From: Nymphaea colorata | Taxonomy: Eukaryota > Streptophyta > Magnoliopsida > Nymphaeales > Nymphaeaceae | Length of the DNA: 64,000 nt | Assembly (NCBI RefSeq): GCF_008831285.2 | Contig: NC_045139.1 | Location: forward strand, 4,934,704-4,998,703 | Direction of reading: 5' to 3' | In this document: positions 10,961 through 22,548 of the stretch, piece by piece | How the letters are laid out: every line of letters starts with the position of its first letter | Numbering within the stretch: the stretch's first letter is position 1 | Program-made: the position numbers and the translations under genes | Notes under the pieces: model-generated | Seen by the model: only the letters and a program-made list of their open reading frames with translations | What the model was told of the DNA's origin: nothing | Database searches by the model: none

Positions 10961-13219
10961 ATGGCCACCCTGTCTCTTCCTCCTCCCGAAACCCTTGAAA
11001 TTGATTCTTCTTCTTACTTCCTCGCCTGCTTCTCCCGTTCTTCCATCCTCCGCCCTTCCCAGAACCCTTCACCTCCTCCTCTCTCTGTCAGGATCCTTTC
11101 AGAAGGCTCTTCCCTCCCTCCCTTCCCGCCCAACTTCCCCAATTCCAAGCGTATTCCAGACACCCGCTTCGTTGTCGACGGATTCCGCTCATCTGGCGCC
11201 TTCTCCGTCGCCTACTTCCTCACCCACTTCCACTCCGACCATTACGCTGGTCTCAGCCCTAACTGGTCCAGGGGCCTCATATTCTGTTCGCCGGTAACCG
11301 CCAGGCTCTGTGTTGCCTGCCTTAACGTGCTCGAATGTTTCCTCGTTCCCATCGAGGTCGGCCGCCCTGTCCGGATAGATGGCTGCGAGGTCACTCTGAT
11401 TGATGCCAATCACTGCCCCGGTGCCGTTCAGGTTCTGGTGAAGGTATTGGGGTCGGAAGGGCGAGAGAAGAGGTATGTTCATACCGGCGATATGAGGTTT
11501 TCTGAATCGATGCTGAGCGATCCCATTCTTAATGAATTTGTTGGTGCTGATGCGGTCTTTCTTGATACTACTTACTGCAATCCTCGATTCGTTTTCCCGT
11601 CCCAAGATGAATCGATTGAATACATAGTGAAAACCATCGAAAGGATTAAGGGTAAGGCTTGCGGTGGAAATGATGGAGTGGCCGAGCGAGAGTCTGTTCT
11701 TTTCCTCATTTCCACTTATGTTGTCGGCAAGGAGAAGATCTTGCAGGAAATTTCCCGTCGGATCGGTTGCCGGGTGTTTGTCGACTCAATGAAAATGGTG
11801 ATATTGGATCAGTTGGGATTGAGCGGGAGTGGGGAATTCACGGTTGATGCTTCTGAGAGTGACGTTCATGTGGTGCGTTGGAATGAATTGGGCGAGACAT
11901 GGCCTTATTTTCGGCCTAATTTCGTGAACATGAAGAAGGTATTGGACGAGAGAAAGTATTCCAGAGCGGTGGGTTTCGTTCCTACGGGGTGGGTTTTCAG
12001 TGCTAAACGGGATGATTTCATTGCGAGGATGAAGAATTCATGTGAGATTCATCTTGTTCCATACAGTGAACACTCTAGTTACGATGAGCTAAGGAAATAT
12101 GTTAGGTTCTTGAAACCGAAGAATGTCATTCCGACCGCAGGCATGGAAAGTGGGAAGAAATCCAACAGCCCATATCATCGTGATATCTGCAAGCATTTCT
12201 CTGGATTAATGGACGAGACGGCCAATAAAGTAGGCTTCTTGGAGGCGTTCCATTTCAAGGCATTGAATAGACATGAGAATGGGAAGACCCTAACCAATTT
12301 TATGAAAGAAGTTGGTGTCTGTTCAGGGATAGATAGAAAGCTATATGTGCAAAATGCTTTGGCAAATCAAGGGGAGGAACTGGAACATGCGGAGGGTGAA
12401 ATGAAATTTCATGTATCTCCTGAGAAAGTTGAGGGGCTTAGTTTGCTAGGTTCTCTTTCCAATGCACAGTTAGAAGTGACTGGAAAAGCTCCTGAATGTC
12501 CTCCGTCAGAAGTTCAAGTGATGGTTTCAGACACCGGGATTACACACATGAATGCAGAAACAAGCATACAAGAACTTCGAGATTGCTTGCCAGGGTGGGT
12601 AACAGTATCTCAGATGGTGAATCTGCTTTCTGAAGCCAATGGCGAAATCACTGAAGCAGTATCCATTTTTTACGAAAACGAAAGGGAACTGCATGATCAG
12701 GTTTCTCAAATTAAAACCAGTCCTATGCAAGATGGTGCAAACTCTGCTAGTGACCCTTTACAGAAATTGGTTCCTGACTCTGGATTATGTACCACATTAG
12801 GGCCAATAGAAACTGACGTGACGGATGTGTTCTCAATTAGCAGCCCAAGTCAATCCACAAAACCTCCCCTGCCCAAACTTATTAGTCCCAAGAAAAGGGA
12901 AACCGTTGGATCAAATAGATCAAAGAAAAAAGGAAGGGTGTCTACAAATTTGAAGTCAGACAAATACAAGCAAGTCACAATTACGAAGTTCTTTGGAAAA
13001 GCACAAAATAATGTTCCTCAAGATGGTGGTATCGATTGTGATGTAACTGATGGATGTTCAAAGAATGAGGTCCTCCATGATGCAGCCACTGCAGATGGAG
13101 GAAAAGTATCTCAGCTTGTTCATATACTAGATAGCAATATAACTGCACAGCGCGCTACAATCTTATTGGAAAAGGCAAACGGTGATCTTAATCTTGCTTT
13201 GGATATTTTCTACAATTAA
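10961..13219 (+). CDS. LIG6: DNA ligase 6, N-terminal SNM1-like nuclease half (open 752-codon frame)
   Basis: Plant LIG6 joins an SNM1/Artemis-type metallo-beta-lactamase/beta-CASP domain to an ATP-dependent DNA ligase and acts in nuclear DNA repair. Here the first 752 codons are uninterrupted. I chose ATG 10961 (context GCCATGG) because the longer frame starts at a TTG. Seen: HFHSDH metal motif (residues 89-94), NHCPG with His151, HTGDMRF with Asp177, LDTTY with Asp202, and YSEHSS with His371, so all key metal-binding and beta-CASP positions look present. Residues about 540-575 and 715-750 form two UBA/CUE-like helical segments. QVTITKFF at 671-678 fits the PCNA-interaction consensus QxxIxxFF. 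The frame ends in TAA at 13217-13219, yet LIG6-like sequence continues in the same frame to a splice donor at 13440. The stop therefore truncates the fusion and would leave a free-standing nuclease-like protein. Family assignment is strong; activity is inferred. Confidence 0.85.
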   Translation: MATLSLPPPETLEIDSSSYFLACFSRSSILRPSQNPSPPPLSVRILSEGSSLPPFPPNFPNSKRIPDTRFVVDGFRSSGAFSVAYFLTHFHSDHYAGLSPNWSRGLIFCSPVTARLCVACLNVLECFLVPIEVGRPVRIDGCEVTLIDANHCPGAVQVLVKVLGSEGREKRYVHTGDMRFSESMLSDPILNEFVGADAVFLDTTYCNPRFVFPSQDESIEYIVKTIERIKGKACGGNDGVAERESVLFLISTYVVGKEKILQEISRRIGCRVFVDSMKMVILDQLGLSGSGEFTVDASESDVHVVRWNELGETWPYFRPNFVNMKKVLDERKYSRAVGFVPTGWVFSAKRDDFIARMKNSCEIHLVPYSEHSSYDELRKYVRFLKPKNVIPTAGMESGKKSNSPYHRDICKHFSGLMDETANKVGFLEAFHFKALNRHENGKTLTNFMKEVGVCSGIDRKLYVQNALANQGEELEHAEGEMKFHVSPEKVEGLSLLGSLSNAQLEVTGKAPECPPSEVQVMVSDTGITHMNAETSIQELRDCLPGWVTVSQMVNLLSEANGEITEAVSIFYENERELHDQVSQIKTSPMQDGANSASDPLQKLVPDSGLCTTLGPIETDVTDVFSISSPSQSTKPPLPKLISPKKRETVGSNRSKKKGRVSTNLKSDKYKQVTITKFFGKAQNNVPQDGGIDCDVTDGCSKNEVLHDAATADGGKVSQLVHILDSNITAQRATILLEKANGDLNLALDIFYN

Positions 13220-15503
13220 TCCACTTGCTTGGTTGAGGATTTTGATGGGAAGGTGGGTTCTTGCAGGGCATTAGAAAAATTTCATATGATTCCTAGCGAA
13301 GCCTCTCCCCGAAAGGAAGATAGTTGCCAGGAGAAAGTGATTCATGTACCTATTTTACATGGAAGTGGAAATAAATCGCTGGAGGCATCTACAAGCTTTG
13401 TTTCTTTACCTCCTGAAACGTACTTGCCTGTTGAACATGGTCGGTGGTTCAAGTTGCACGTAACAATATTCCACTTGTTTTTTTGTGAAAAATCTACTCA
13501 GAGGTGCCTTGATCTTCAAGGTTTCATATCTTCTTGTTTGGACAAAGCTTTGGTTTATCTTAAAGGACAATGAAACTCTTTGCAGCATGTTGGAGTATTG
13601 GGGAACCTGCACCCTATTTGCATCTTGCACGCACCTTTGACTTGGTTGAGCATGAGAGAAGCAGGCTAAAAATTACCTCCATGCTGTGCAACATGTTCAG
13701 AAGGTTTGTGTGGCTCCTCTCACGTTTTTCCCTGTTTGAGGCAAATTTCATGACTTGGGAGGCACCTAAGTAGGTTCACATGGTCAAACAGAAGGGATTT
13801 TAATTTGCCTGAATCAGCTGATTCAAATCAAAGTGATGAAGAAACGATGGAATTGCTGTTTGATTCGTTACCATTATTTTTTCAGAAAATTTTCAAAAAT
13901 ACACCTAAAGAATAGGCAATAATTGAAAGCACACCTAACTTCTCTATTTTCTTAAAAACACACCAAAGTTTATATAGTTAATTAAAAACATTCATTTCTG
14001 TCAAGTCGTTTGGCCCTCTAAAGAAGAGCATGAGAAATATGCTTAATTTTGTACACCTGTCTAGTATAATTCTTTAGCATTAATTGAAAAAATGTTCACC
14101 TGACTAATTTTTCATATGAAACAAAAAGAGTAACATATTTCTCAATTTTTGCAAGTTTTTGGATAATAATTCCTTTAGAAAATAATCACATTTAATTCTT
14201 CTTTTTTTTTTTGAATCTCTGAATCATTCTGAAAAACGTTGTTTAGATCCAAAGGCCGATTTGAGAACATCGGCCTAATCGACATTGCCTGTGGGCGTTG
14301 CAATTTCCTGGGTGGCTGGGATGCATGGATTGGTGTCCTATATTGTTTGCTGTAGTGGAAGCTGTCTCTCCTTTCTCTTTGTATCTCTGTACTTTGTTTT
14401 GTGCTTTTTAATGCTTTATGCAGACGCATTGCCTTGTTGAATTAACGTGCTTAATGTGTTGCCAACCAATATTTTTGGCTTTTTTCACTTGAATTTTGCA
14501 GCTTGCTTGCCTTATCACCTGAGGATGTGGTCCCTTCTGTGTATCTATGCACTAACAGGATTGCTCCTGACTACCAGAATGTGGTTGGTACTTCCGTTCC
14601 TTGTCATAAACATTTATCAGTTCTTTTTTTTTTTGTTTGGTATGGTCTAAATTAGGTTCTGTTTTATTTGTATTCCAGATGAAGGCAAATATTCACTTTG
14701 TACAGTTAATAACTCCACGCAATCAAGTGCCTATTTGCTGTTTCTGAAACCTCATGTAACTTGAACTGGTCTAAATCTATATGGTCCATAGGCTTATGAT
14801 TTCTCGTAAATCTGCTCATGCCAGCATCTATTGCTATCAGAGACTTTATTCTGATTGGTATTATGATAAGGAATATTGTATTTCAAGTGTCACATTGAGC
14901 TCATAAACCGCTAGTTGTACCTTTTTAGTGTAAAACATGCGTTTTACATCTGACGTGCACTGAAAATGTAGTTCTCTGTCCAGGAAGAAGAAAACTCTCC
15001 TTTATTTCTTAAGAAAGTACTATCTGTGTCTACGGCTGTCAGAATATTGGCATCTGAAAGAGTTACAAAGGACCATGAGGATCACTTTCAGAATGAAGAA
15101 TGACAAATGACACTAGAATAAATTTGAGGCGGTCTAATGGGATGAATCCATGGTCTCTAGTTCTAATTTTCTAACAGTCCTCTTCAAGTTATGCACAGGA
15201 GAAAAGAAAATTAGGCATTAGGAATTAGAATCATGAACACTGAAAAGGTGAGAGAGGCATGGAGTGTTGAGGCAATGGCTAGCTTGTGACGTGCGTGCGG
15301 AAGATATTTTCCCTTTACTGTTTTCATTCTTTTGTTCTACTCAATTGTTCCATTCATTATATGTTTGTAAGGTGAACCAAAAATGGATAACCAGAATGAA
15401 AAGAAAAGTCTGATAAAGTTCACCCGTGGATATAGGCAGTAATAGCCGAACCACGTTAACTCTCATGTGGTGTGAGATTACTGTTTTTCTTGAATTCTTA
15501 ATA

Positions 15504-15835
15504 TGGTATCAGAGCAAGGCGTTTAGATCGTGGGGTGTTCTATCTTTGTGTTGTCTTGGCGTTCAATACTGAAATGCATTCATCTTCATTCCCACCAAAT
15601 AATAATGATGGTGGCTCTAGCAATTCCAAAGTCGTGATTCAAGAAAATCATCCTCTCAAGATCTCCACACTCTGTTTTCAAACACTGATTACATCAGTTG
15701 GTACTCTTTTGTTGAAACAACAAAGAAAGCATAAATTTGTTCTTTGGTGTATTTATCAGTGGCGCTTGTGTCTGTTCCACCTGCACTATAATGCTAGTCA
15801 ATCACCCTCTTCTAGAAAAGCAGGTATGAAATAGG
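15504..15835 (+). mobile_element. copia-type retrotransposon remnant (primer site and start of gag)
   Basis: TGGTATCAGAGC at 15504 is the usual copia primer-binding site, complementary to initiator Met-tRNA. A frame beginning at ATG 15574 reads a Ser/Asn-rich start and then VIQENHPLKIST, a typical start of copia gag. The match fades within about 60 codons. LTR ends could not be placed, so this is a truncated relic. Confidence 0.5.
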
Positions 15836-16795
15836 ACACGAAGAACATGGTGAAGTTGTTTTCTTCATGTAGGAATCTTGTTTGGTGTTTTAATAGGAAA
15901 ACACATAAAGATTTATAGATGCTACTACTACCGCTTTTCTCTGCTTGGCCAAATTTTGATCGCTGTCTTCGTTAACCCAACCACTCTGTCTCTCCAAATT
16001 ATGTTACACATAGAAAATGGAACTTTAGAACCTTTAGGCAGAGAAGGTGGAACTTTAGAATCATTCGCATATAACAGGAAAATGCATGATCTTTTCTTTT
16101 TTGCTATCTGTCCTGTAACCTTCAATTGAGCCTTTGATTCACCTCTTGAATTTTTCTCTCGAACAGGAATCAGGTCACCTTCTTTTAATTGGAATTATTT
16201 AAAATAGATTTGTCGGATATCTTTCATCTTAAAACTTGTGCGTAGGGTTCACTATCAATTTGGAAACAAAGGAAGAATGTACTAACCGAAGTGCTGACTG
16301 TAATTAAAAGAACAAAAGAACGAATCAGTCATAAAGTTACAAAATTCAGATGGATTTGACGATGGAAGTAAGGCAAAATGTCAGTTCTTCTTCTTTTTGC
16401 CTCTTTCTCTCCCTTCTTTCCCCTCGTGCTTTTGCTCTGGTTATGGTTACTATTCTTTATATATTTTTTTTTTGTCCTTGTTTTGAATGCTATTTTTTTT
16501 CTTATGGCCCTTTTATTTCTTTTATGCCTTTGTCGATTGGTGATGCTTTGTCTCCTATAATAAGTTTTCATTTTGTCACCTCTCCCTAAATTAAACACAT
16601 CTTGCATCCTGTTATTACCAATTTCAAGATAGCATAACAAAGATGATTAAAACTGTAGAGCATCTAAGAGATTGTGATTAATTTCTTTGATCTTCTTTTA
16701 CCAACCCATTTAAAACTTCATCTATTTTATATTCTTGCACTTCCACACAGACAAGTGCATCTGCCTATTCAGGTGTTTCTTTATTGGTATCCAAT

Positions 16796-16942
<147 letters not shown>

Positions 16943-17304
16943 GTAAAAGCTAGACCAGTTAGATAAAGAAAAATAAAAACAGACCCTTTTAAAATCAACT
17001 ATTGTTTATTATTATTTTTTTGCAATCTATCCTTTTGGTTATAAATATGATTTTAAGAGTAATTAATGGAGAAACATACCTTAGGTTAGTTGTTTTTTTA
17101 ATAATAAAAAGATGAACTATTCTCACAACATCAAAATTTGGATAGTGGAAAGATTGTTTTTATAAAAATACTTAAACTAAAGCATGAATTATATTAAGCT
17201 AATGCATAAATGGTTTTTATCTCTTATCCAAGTGGTCTGCTACAAGGAAGAGTTGCGACCAAGGGAAACAATAAGGAGACCTATCTCATCCCTTGCCTGA
17301 CCAG

Positions 17305-17351
<47 letters not shown>

Positions 17352-17439
17352 ACAATAGAAAAAGATTTAATTAATTAAGTCGAAATTAGCTAACATGCTA
17401 TCACAAAGAAAGTCATTAGATGTGAATTGGAAACCAGCT

Positions 17440-17660
17440 TATATCGAAAGGTTGGCCCGGGTGGGCCCGACTAAGTCTGGTTCGACTCGATAAATTTTTT
17501 AAATATTAATTATATTGATTTTTATATATACTTATAATATTTATGAAAATTAATTATATTTATATGATATTTTATATTAAAAATAAATATCTTTTAATTT
17601 AATCGGCCTGTGTTTGGGTTTTGGGTGTCAGGCTTGGCTCGGGTAGCTCTCTCTAAGTTC
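17440..17660. repeat. AT-rich repeat with GGCCC-type flanks
   Basis: An AT-rich core (long ATTAATTATATTT-like stretches) is flanked by GGCCCGGGTGGGCCCGAC on the left and CAGGCTTGGCTCGGG on the right. The same layout with similar core words recurs at 32700-32985, so this is a dispersed repeat of unknown class. Confidence 0.45.
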
Positions 17661-20600
17661 ATAATGTCTTGCATAATTTACCATTCACTGGTTAACAATT
17701 AAACAGAATTACTGAGAGTGTAGTTTGGACATGGACAAGATCCACGAGCATCTAATAAAGTTTAAGTACAGCACAAGGAGTATGGTGAGAAGGCGTCAGT
17801 GGTTTGGATTTTTTTTTCTAACTACTAACCCGAATCTCTATCTTTTGGTATCGCTAGGGATGTCCGCCCGGAGATATAATCTAATGTTTGATTCGTATGC
17901 AGATTTGACTGGTTGTATTCCATAAGAAAATCCAGATCTGATTTAGAAAACTGGATATGAATTTGTTATCGTATTTCATACCCAATTTCAGTGCACACCC
18001 GAATCATATTACATGGAAAAATTTGGATAACATTTAGTATTTGTATAGCTAAATTTGAATCCGAACTCCGATACTAATAAACAATACCATATTACTCATT
18101 TATGTTGATGTTATATCCGATCCAAATCTAATTTGTTAACGTCCAATGATTCTATTTCTTTTTATTAGAAATTTTTTGCTTTTATTATAAAAAATAAAAG
18201 ACATTTGAATGCCACAAAATCAGCCACGGTTCATTGCCGTGGCGAACAGGAGAGTGAGATTAAAACCTGGAATTGAAAAAAAAATTCTAAAAATAAGTTT
18301 CCTAAAATAAATGAATGGAAAAAATCTTTTTATTCTCATTTTGATGTGTGTGTTATGACTGAGAAATAAATTTTTTAAAAAAAAATTATTTCTTAGTTTG
18401 ATAATAAAAAATCATATTTTCAGATTTACATAACATGAATTAATCTAAATTATAAAGGTCAAACCTTTTGGGCAAATTCCTCACTCCTAGTAAATTATCA
18501 CATCTCTTAAAAGTATCATCTGATCGTGTGTTTCTATGTACATTGTTATTCAAAATGGACTATCACATCCACAATATCCTAAAATATCAACAAATGACAT
18601 CTTTCATAGAAACAATTATATTCCAAAATCTCACATTTTCTCAGAAATAATACAACAATAGAGGCAATATTTTCTTCTTGGCGTAATATAATTTTACTAA
18701 AAAATACATCTTAAAAAAGAAAGACATCACCCCTAGGTGCAGTGAAAGAGATTGCAAGGATATATAGAGGCTCAAGTAATAACTTTGATCAATCCAAGGA
18801 ACATAAAGGGAGAGAAAAAGAGAGAGAGAGAGATACCTCAAATAGTTTTTTGTACTTTCTCTTCTTCTTTTTTTATATGAATGCTTCTTCTATGTCTTCA
18901 AAACTCATTCATTATCAATTGTCTATCTTTCATCTTGGTTTTTTCCTTTAAATTGTATTTGATCTGAGGTTGCATTAAAAGACTTGTTTTGAGAGATCTT
19001 CAGTTTAAACACATGAGGATCTTAATAGCATGGATTTCAAATTCATGCTATATGTTAAAAACCATGAATTTAAGAACGGATTTGTGGGGAGATGTCCCAT
19101 CTTAAATATATGGATTTGAGATATTGCAAGATCTTAGAGGCTGGCGTAGGCCACTGCCCACGCCAATCAAACAGATACAAGTCTGATTTGATCTCAAATC
19201 ATCAGATTTTAGGGGCTCCTATTTCATGTGTTTCTGTGAGCCGTTACGGATTAAATAAACGTAAGTAAGGTATGCGATGGTAACCATTTAGGTCTGGTTA
19301 TTTTGGACACTCACATTTATGTGGCCGAAGGCCTTTGGACTTTTTTTTTAGTGGTTTCGGAAACAACATAAAAAAATGATATTTAAAAGAAATTGACAAA
19401 AACAAAAGGCGCGTGTTTTTTAGGTAATTTTAATATTTTTTAATGACATGCGGCTTTTTCTTTTATTTTTATTTGTGGTTTATCTACTTATTGTTTGTGG
19501 TGTCTTTTTAGTTTCTCATCTATTTCATTTTTCCTTCATTGTTAATATTTTTAAATTTTAAAAATTTACTTATTTTTGTATGGTTTTTCCCATTTTTTCT
19601 CAAACAACACTGGAGAAAAGCATATTTGGAGCCCAAGAAGGAGAATCTCATATCATTTACAGTCTGTTTAGTCCATAAACAATAAGTAAACATATTTGGA
19701 GCTTAAATCTGAAAAATCAGATCCGATCTGACTAAAACAATTAGATTCAGGAAGGCAATTCCACGGAATCTGATTGAGGACATGTTTTGGAGTTTCAGAT
19801 CCAAATCTTCATTGGGATGTGAATTTTTTAGAGGGGAGTACGTTCAAAATAAGTGCTAATGGTAGAAAAAAGCTTAATATAGTTGACCACCATTTTGGCT
19901 TCAAATCCTGGAAAACGACTGGATCTTTGTTACGATGGATTCTGGATTATCTGAAAACCGTCAGCCCACAATGGAGCAGCTAAGCGGCGGCTGAACCATT
20001 ATTGAATACTTTATATTAAAGTATGGAACATAATGAAACCTAGGTAAGGAATCTAAAATATGAGTATCTTTTTGTTATTCGTTTCCAAAGTTATATTCAA
20101 CCCTGTGAGGTATTCCAATTGTTACAGTTTCATGGATCCTTAATAAGATCTATTTTGTGCAAGTATATTACATGAATTTTATATACCTAGAGAGTCAGCA
20201 GCATTTTTCCGTTTACTGGCTGAGAGGGGAGGAGGAAGACAATGATGGGACCCGGGTCCTAAAAAGCTCAGACTCAAGAAGAACGGGTCCCAACTCAGTC
20301 CGGAATCCCCCAAAAACCCGTGCGCCCAGCACTACAAAATTGGCTGACCAACACTCTTTACAAACCCGGACCCGTGTCCGATTATTCTCCGTACGAAGTG
20401 TCGACACCCTGCTTGGCGTGTCCCTCCTCACCGGACCAGCGAATCCCGTCAAATGGACTCGGTTGGCCATCGCGTGTCCCGCCTTGGTGTCGCCGCTCGT
20501 AATCGCGTCCCGCCTTGGTGACAGAGGCTGTCCATGTGACTTAGATGTTATCGTCCACAGAATAACAATCAATGCATGCCAATATGCAAAAAAGGTGAAA

Positions 20601-20776
20601 TATACACGAATATTTATTTAGCACCAGCAGTTCAGGAAATACATACAAAGATCAAGAACTACAAAGAGGCTGTCCATTGAATCATGAACAGAAAAGCTGG
20701 GGAAAGGGATTAAAAAGAAGATAAAAAAAAACTCAGAAAGACTTGGCATTACTACAACTCTTGGAAAGAGGCAAAA

Positions 20777-22291
20777 TTAAATCTCAACACCTGGAAAATC
20801 TATGAATTCAACATTCTTATGCATGGTGTCGGTGTCCTCTGGTTCCTCAACGTCGCTGTTGATAACCCTGAACTTCTGCGGACCAGCAGAACTCTCTCCA
20901 TAGCTACTCAGTTCATTCATGGTTGTCACTCCATTTCCGCAATCCTCTGTACTCAAACTGAGAAACCTCCCCATCTGCTTGCGGAGGCCTGAAGTACCGA
21001 GGCCTGAAGTATCAGCATCTGTGGAAGGCTTGGTTAGGAAGTTGCTCATGGTGATGTTCCCAGTGTTGCTGCTGACGAAGTTGTGAGAACTGCTCTTCCC
21101 ACAGAGGCGGAACCGGAACCGCTCCAGGGCCCATTTGTTGCCATGGACGCTGTGGGCATTAAGAAGCCTTTCTTCCTCCTCCTCTGACCTGTTAAGCGTA
21201 GGGTCCAGTGTTGGGATTTCTCCCCATAACGCATATACAAAACCAAACGTATATACCCTAAAACAGGATCATGCTTATGTTAAATCATTGAATCAAACAT
21301 AACCTTAAACTTAAAGCGGAAGCGTACCTGAATCCATCTGATCTGGTGCACGGGAAGATCGCAGCAGGGTCTTCCAGGGTACGTGCGGCGCGCTTGAGGT
21401 CTTTCTCAGATGGGGAAGAGGAAAACCCTAGAAACCAATGTTTCAGGCAACCATTGCATGATCCCAGGGACCACTACCATTATATAATAAGGACAATTAC
21501 GGATTCAACCCATCAAAGAGTCCGTAATTGCATACTGGTATCTATACATTCTAAAATTACTCCATACCATCTAAAATGACGTAATATCCCAAAATGCAAT
21601 TACTTAAGCGGATATTTACGTTAAGACAGCCATAATGTCTGAAATTCCTCATAGACATATGTCGGCCCACCAAATGATCTTATATCCAGGCACCTGAACC
21701 TACAGCTTTTCCCTACTTGATGAAAAAAAAGAAGATGAATGCTTACTTCTGCAAGAACTTTTGCAACAGAGAGAAGCATGTTGTTGGGTAGCGGCCTTGA
21801 GCTCGATCCCTTTCCCTCTATAACTGCAAAGGAGATCCTGCATTATGGAATTAAAGCAGGAAATAAATCAAATATTAAAGTTTCCGTTTTAATTCTTACC
21901 ATAAATCTTCATGCCATAACCGTAGCTGGGATTTGGGGAAACCCTGAGAGGCGGTCTATATAGCCCAGCCTCTATTCATCTAAATGGTGATGGTTGAGAA
22001 ATCAACTGCGCGTCTCTCAGAAGCAAACCCCCAAAATCAGTTTCTCTCTTGTTTCTTTCTTCCTCTCTTGCTCACAGGTCTTGCATTTGAGATGCTGCTG
22101 TTGGTGGACCTACTTCACAGACGCCGTTCTGCTGCTTAAGATTCAACACATGTACCTGAGCGTCCTTGGAGTTTCTCTGCTATGAAATTCCAGTTCTAAG
22201 GGCCGTGTTGCTCCACGAGCTGCGGGAGCCTTTCATCCTCCTCTAGCCTCCAGTGGCCGCAGGGCCGAGCGCCACCACTTGCTGCATCCAT
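20777..22291 (-). pseudogene. R2R3-MYB pseudogene (MYB52/54/105-like), antisense in LIG6 intron 3
   Basis: On the minus strand an ATG at 22291 opens a frame with GHWRLEEDERL and LVEQHGP, the start of an R2 repeat of the R2R3-MYB subgroup containing MYB52, MYB54, MYB56, MYB105 and MYB117. Codon 32, Gln in relatives, is TAG (22198-22196). The exon reads on through NWNFIAEKLQGRSG to a donor at 22155 in the phase usual for this group. The next recognisable exon (about 21260-20777) has a damaged R2/R3 join, then SEEEEERLLNAHSVHGNKWA of R3. The recognition helix (the usual PGRTDNAIKNHW region) is deleted, and a long tail ends in VEFIDFPGVEI, close to the usual end of this group. The intron is kept, so it arose by DNA-level duplication or capture, not retroposition. 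Family fit is good; subgroup is moderate. Confidence 0.7.
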
Positions 22292-22548
22292 GCTTGACGA
22301 CTTCAATCGACTCTGTGTATCCTTCTAAAACTTGAATACTCTAACTTATATAGAAGTTGGAGACAGAAAGAGAGGTCTTAGTGTAGTTTAGGGGTCACTT
22401 TTGTTGGTTCTGTGCTGCACTCCAATCTGGGAAAGCTTTTGAGGAAGGCCAGGCGTCGGTCTGGTCCGTTTATGGAAAAGACAAGACCACCCTGCTCCAC
22501 CCAATCGACAAGAAACATACAAATTGAGTAATTAAAATATTCTTACCC

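Noticed and set aside
13229-13573. separate small gene after the LIG6 stop
   Set aside because: It is the same-frame continuation of LIG6 exon 1 followed by intron; there is no ATG start of its own.
20157-20621. overlapping open frames on both strands in a GC-rich stretch
   Set aside because: No recognisable domain; frames are open because the DNA is GC-rich. The stretch ends in a hAT-family-like terminus (ATGTGACTTAG) and is better read as repeat DNA.
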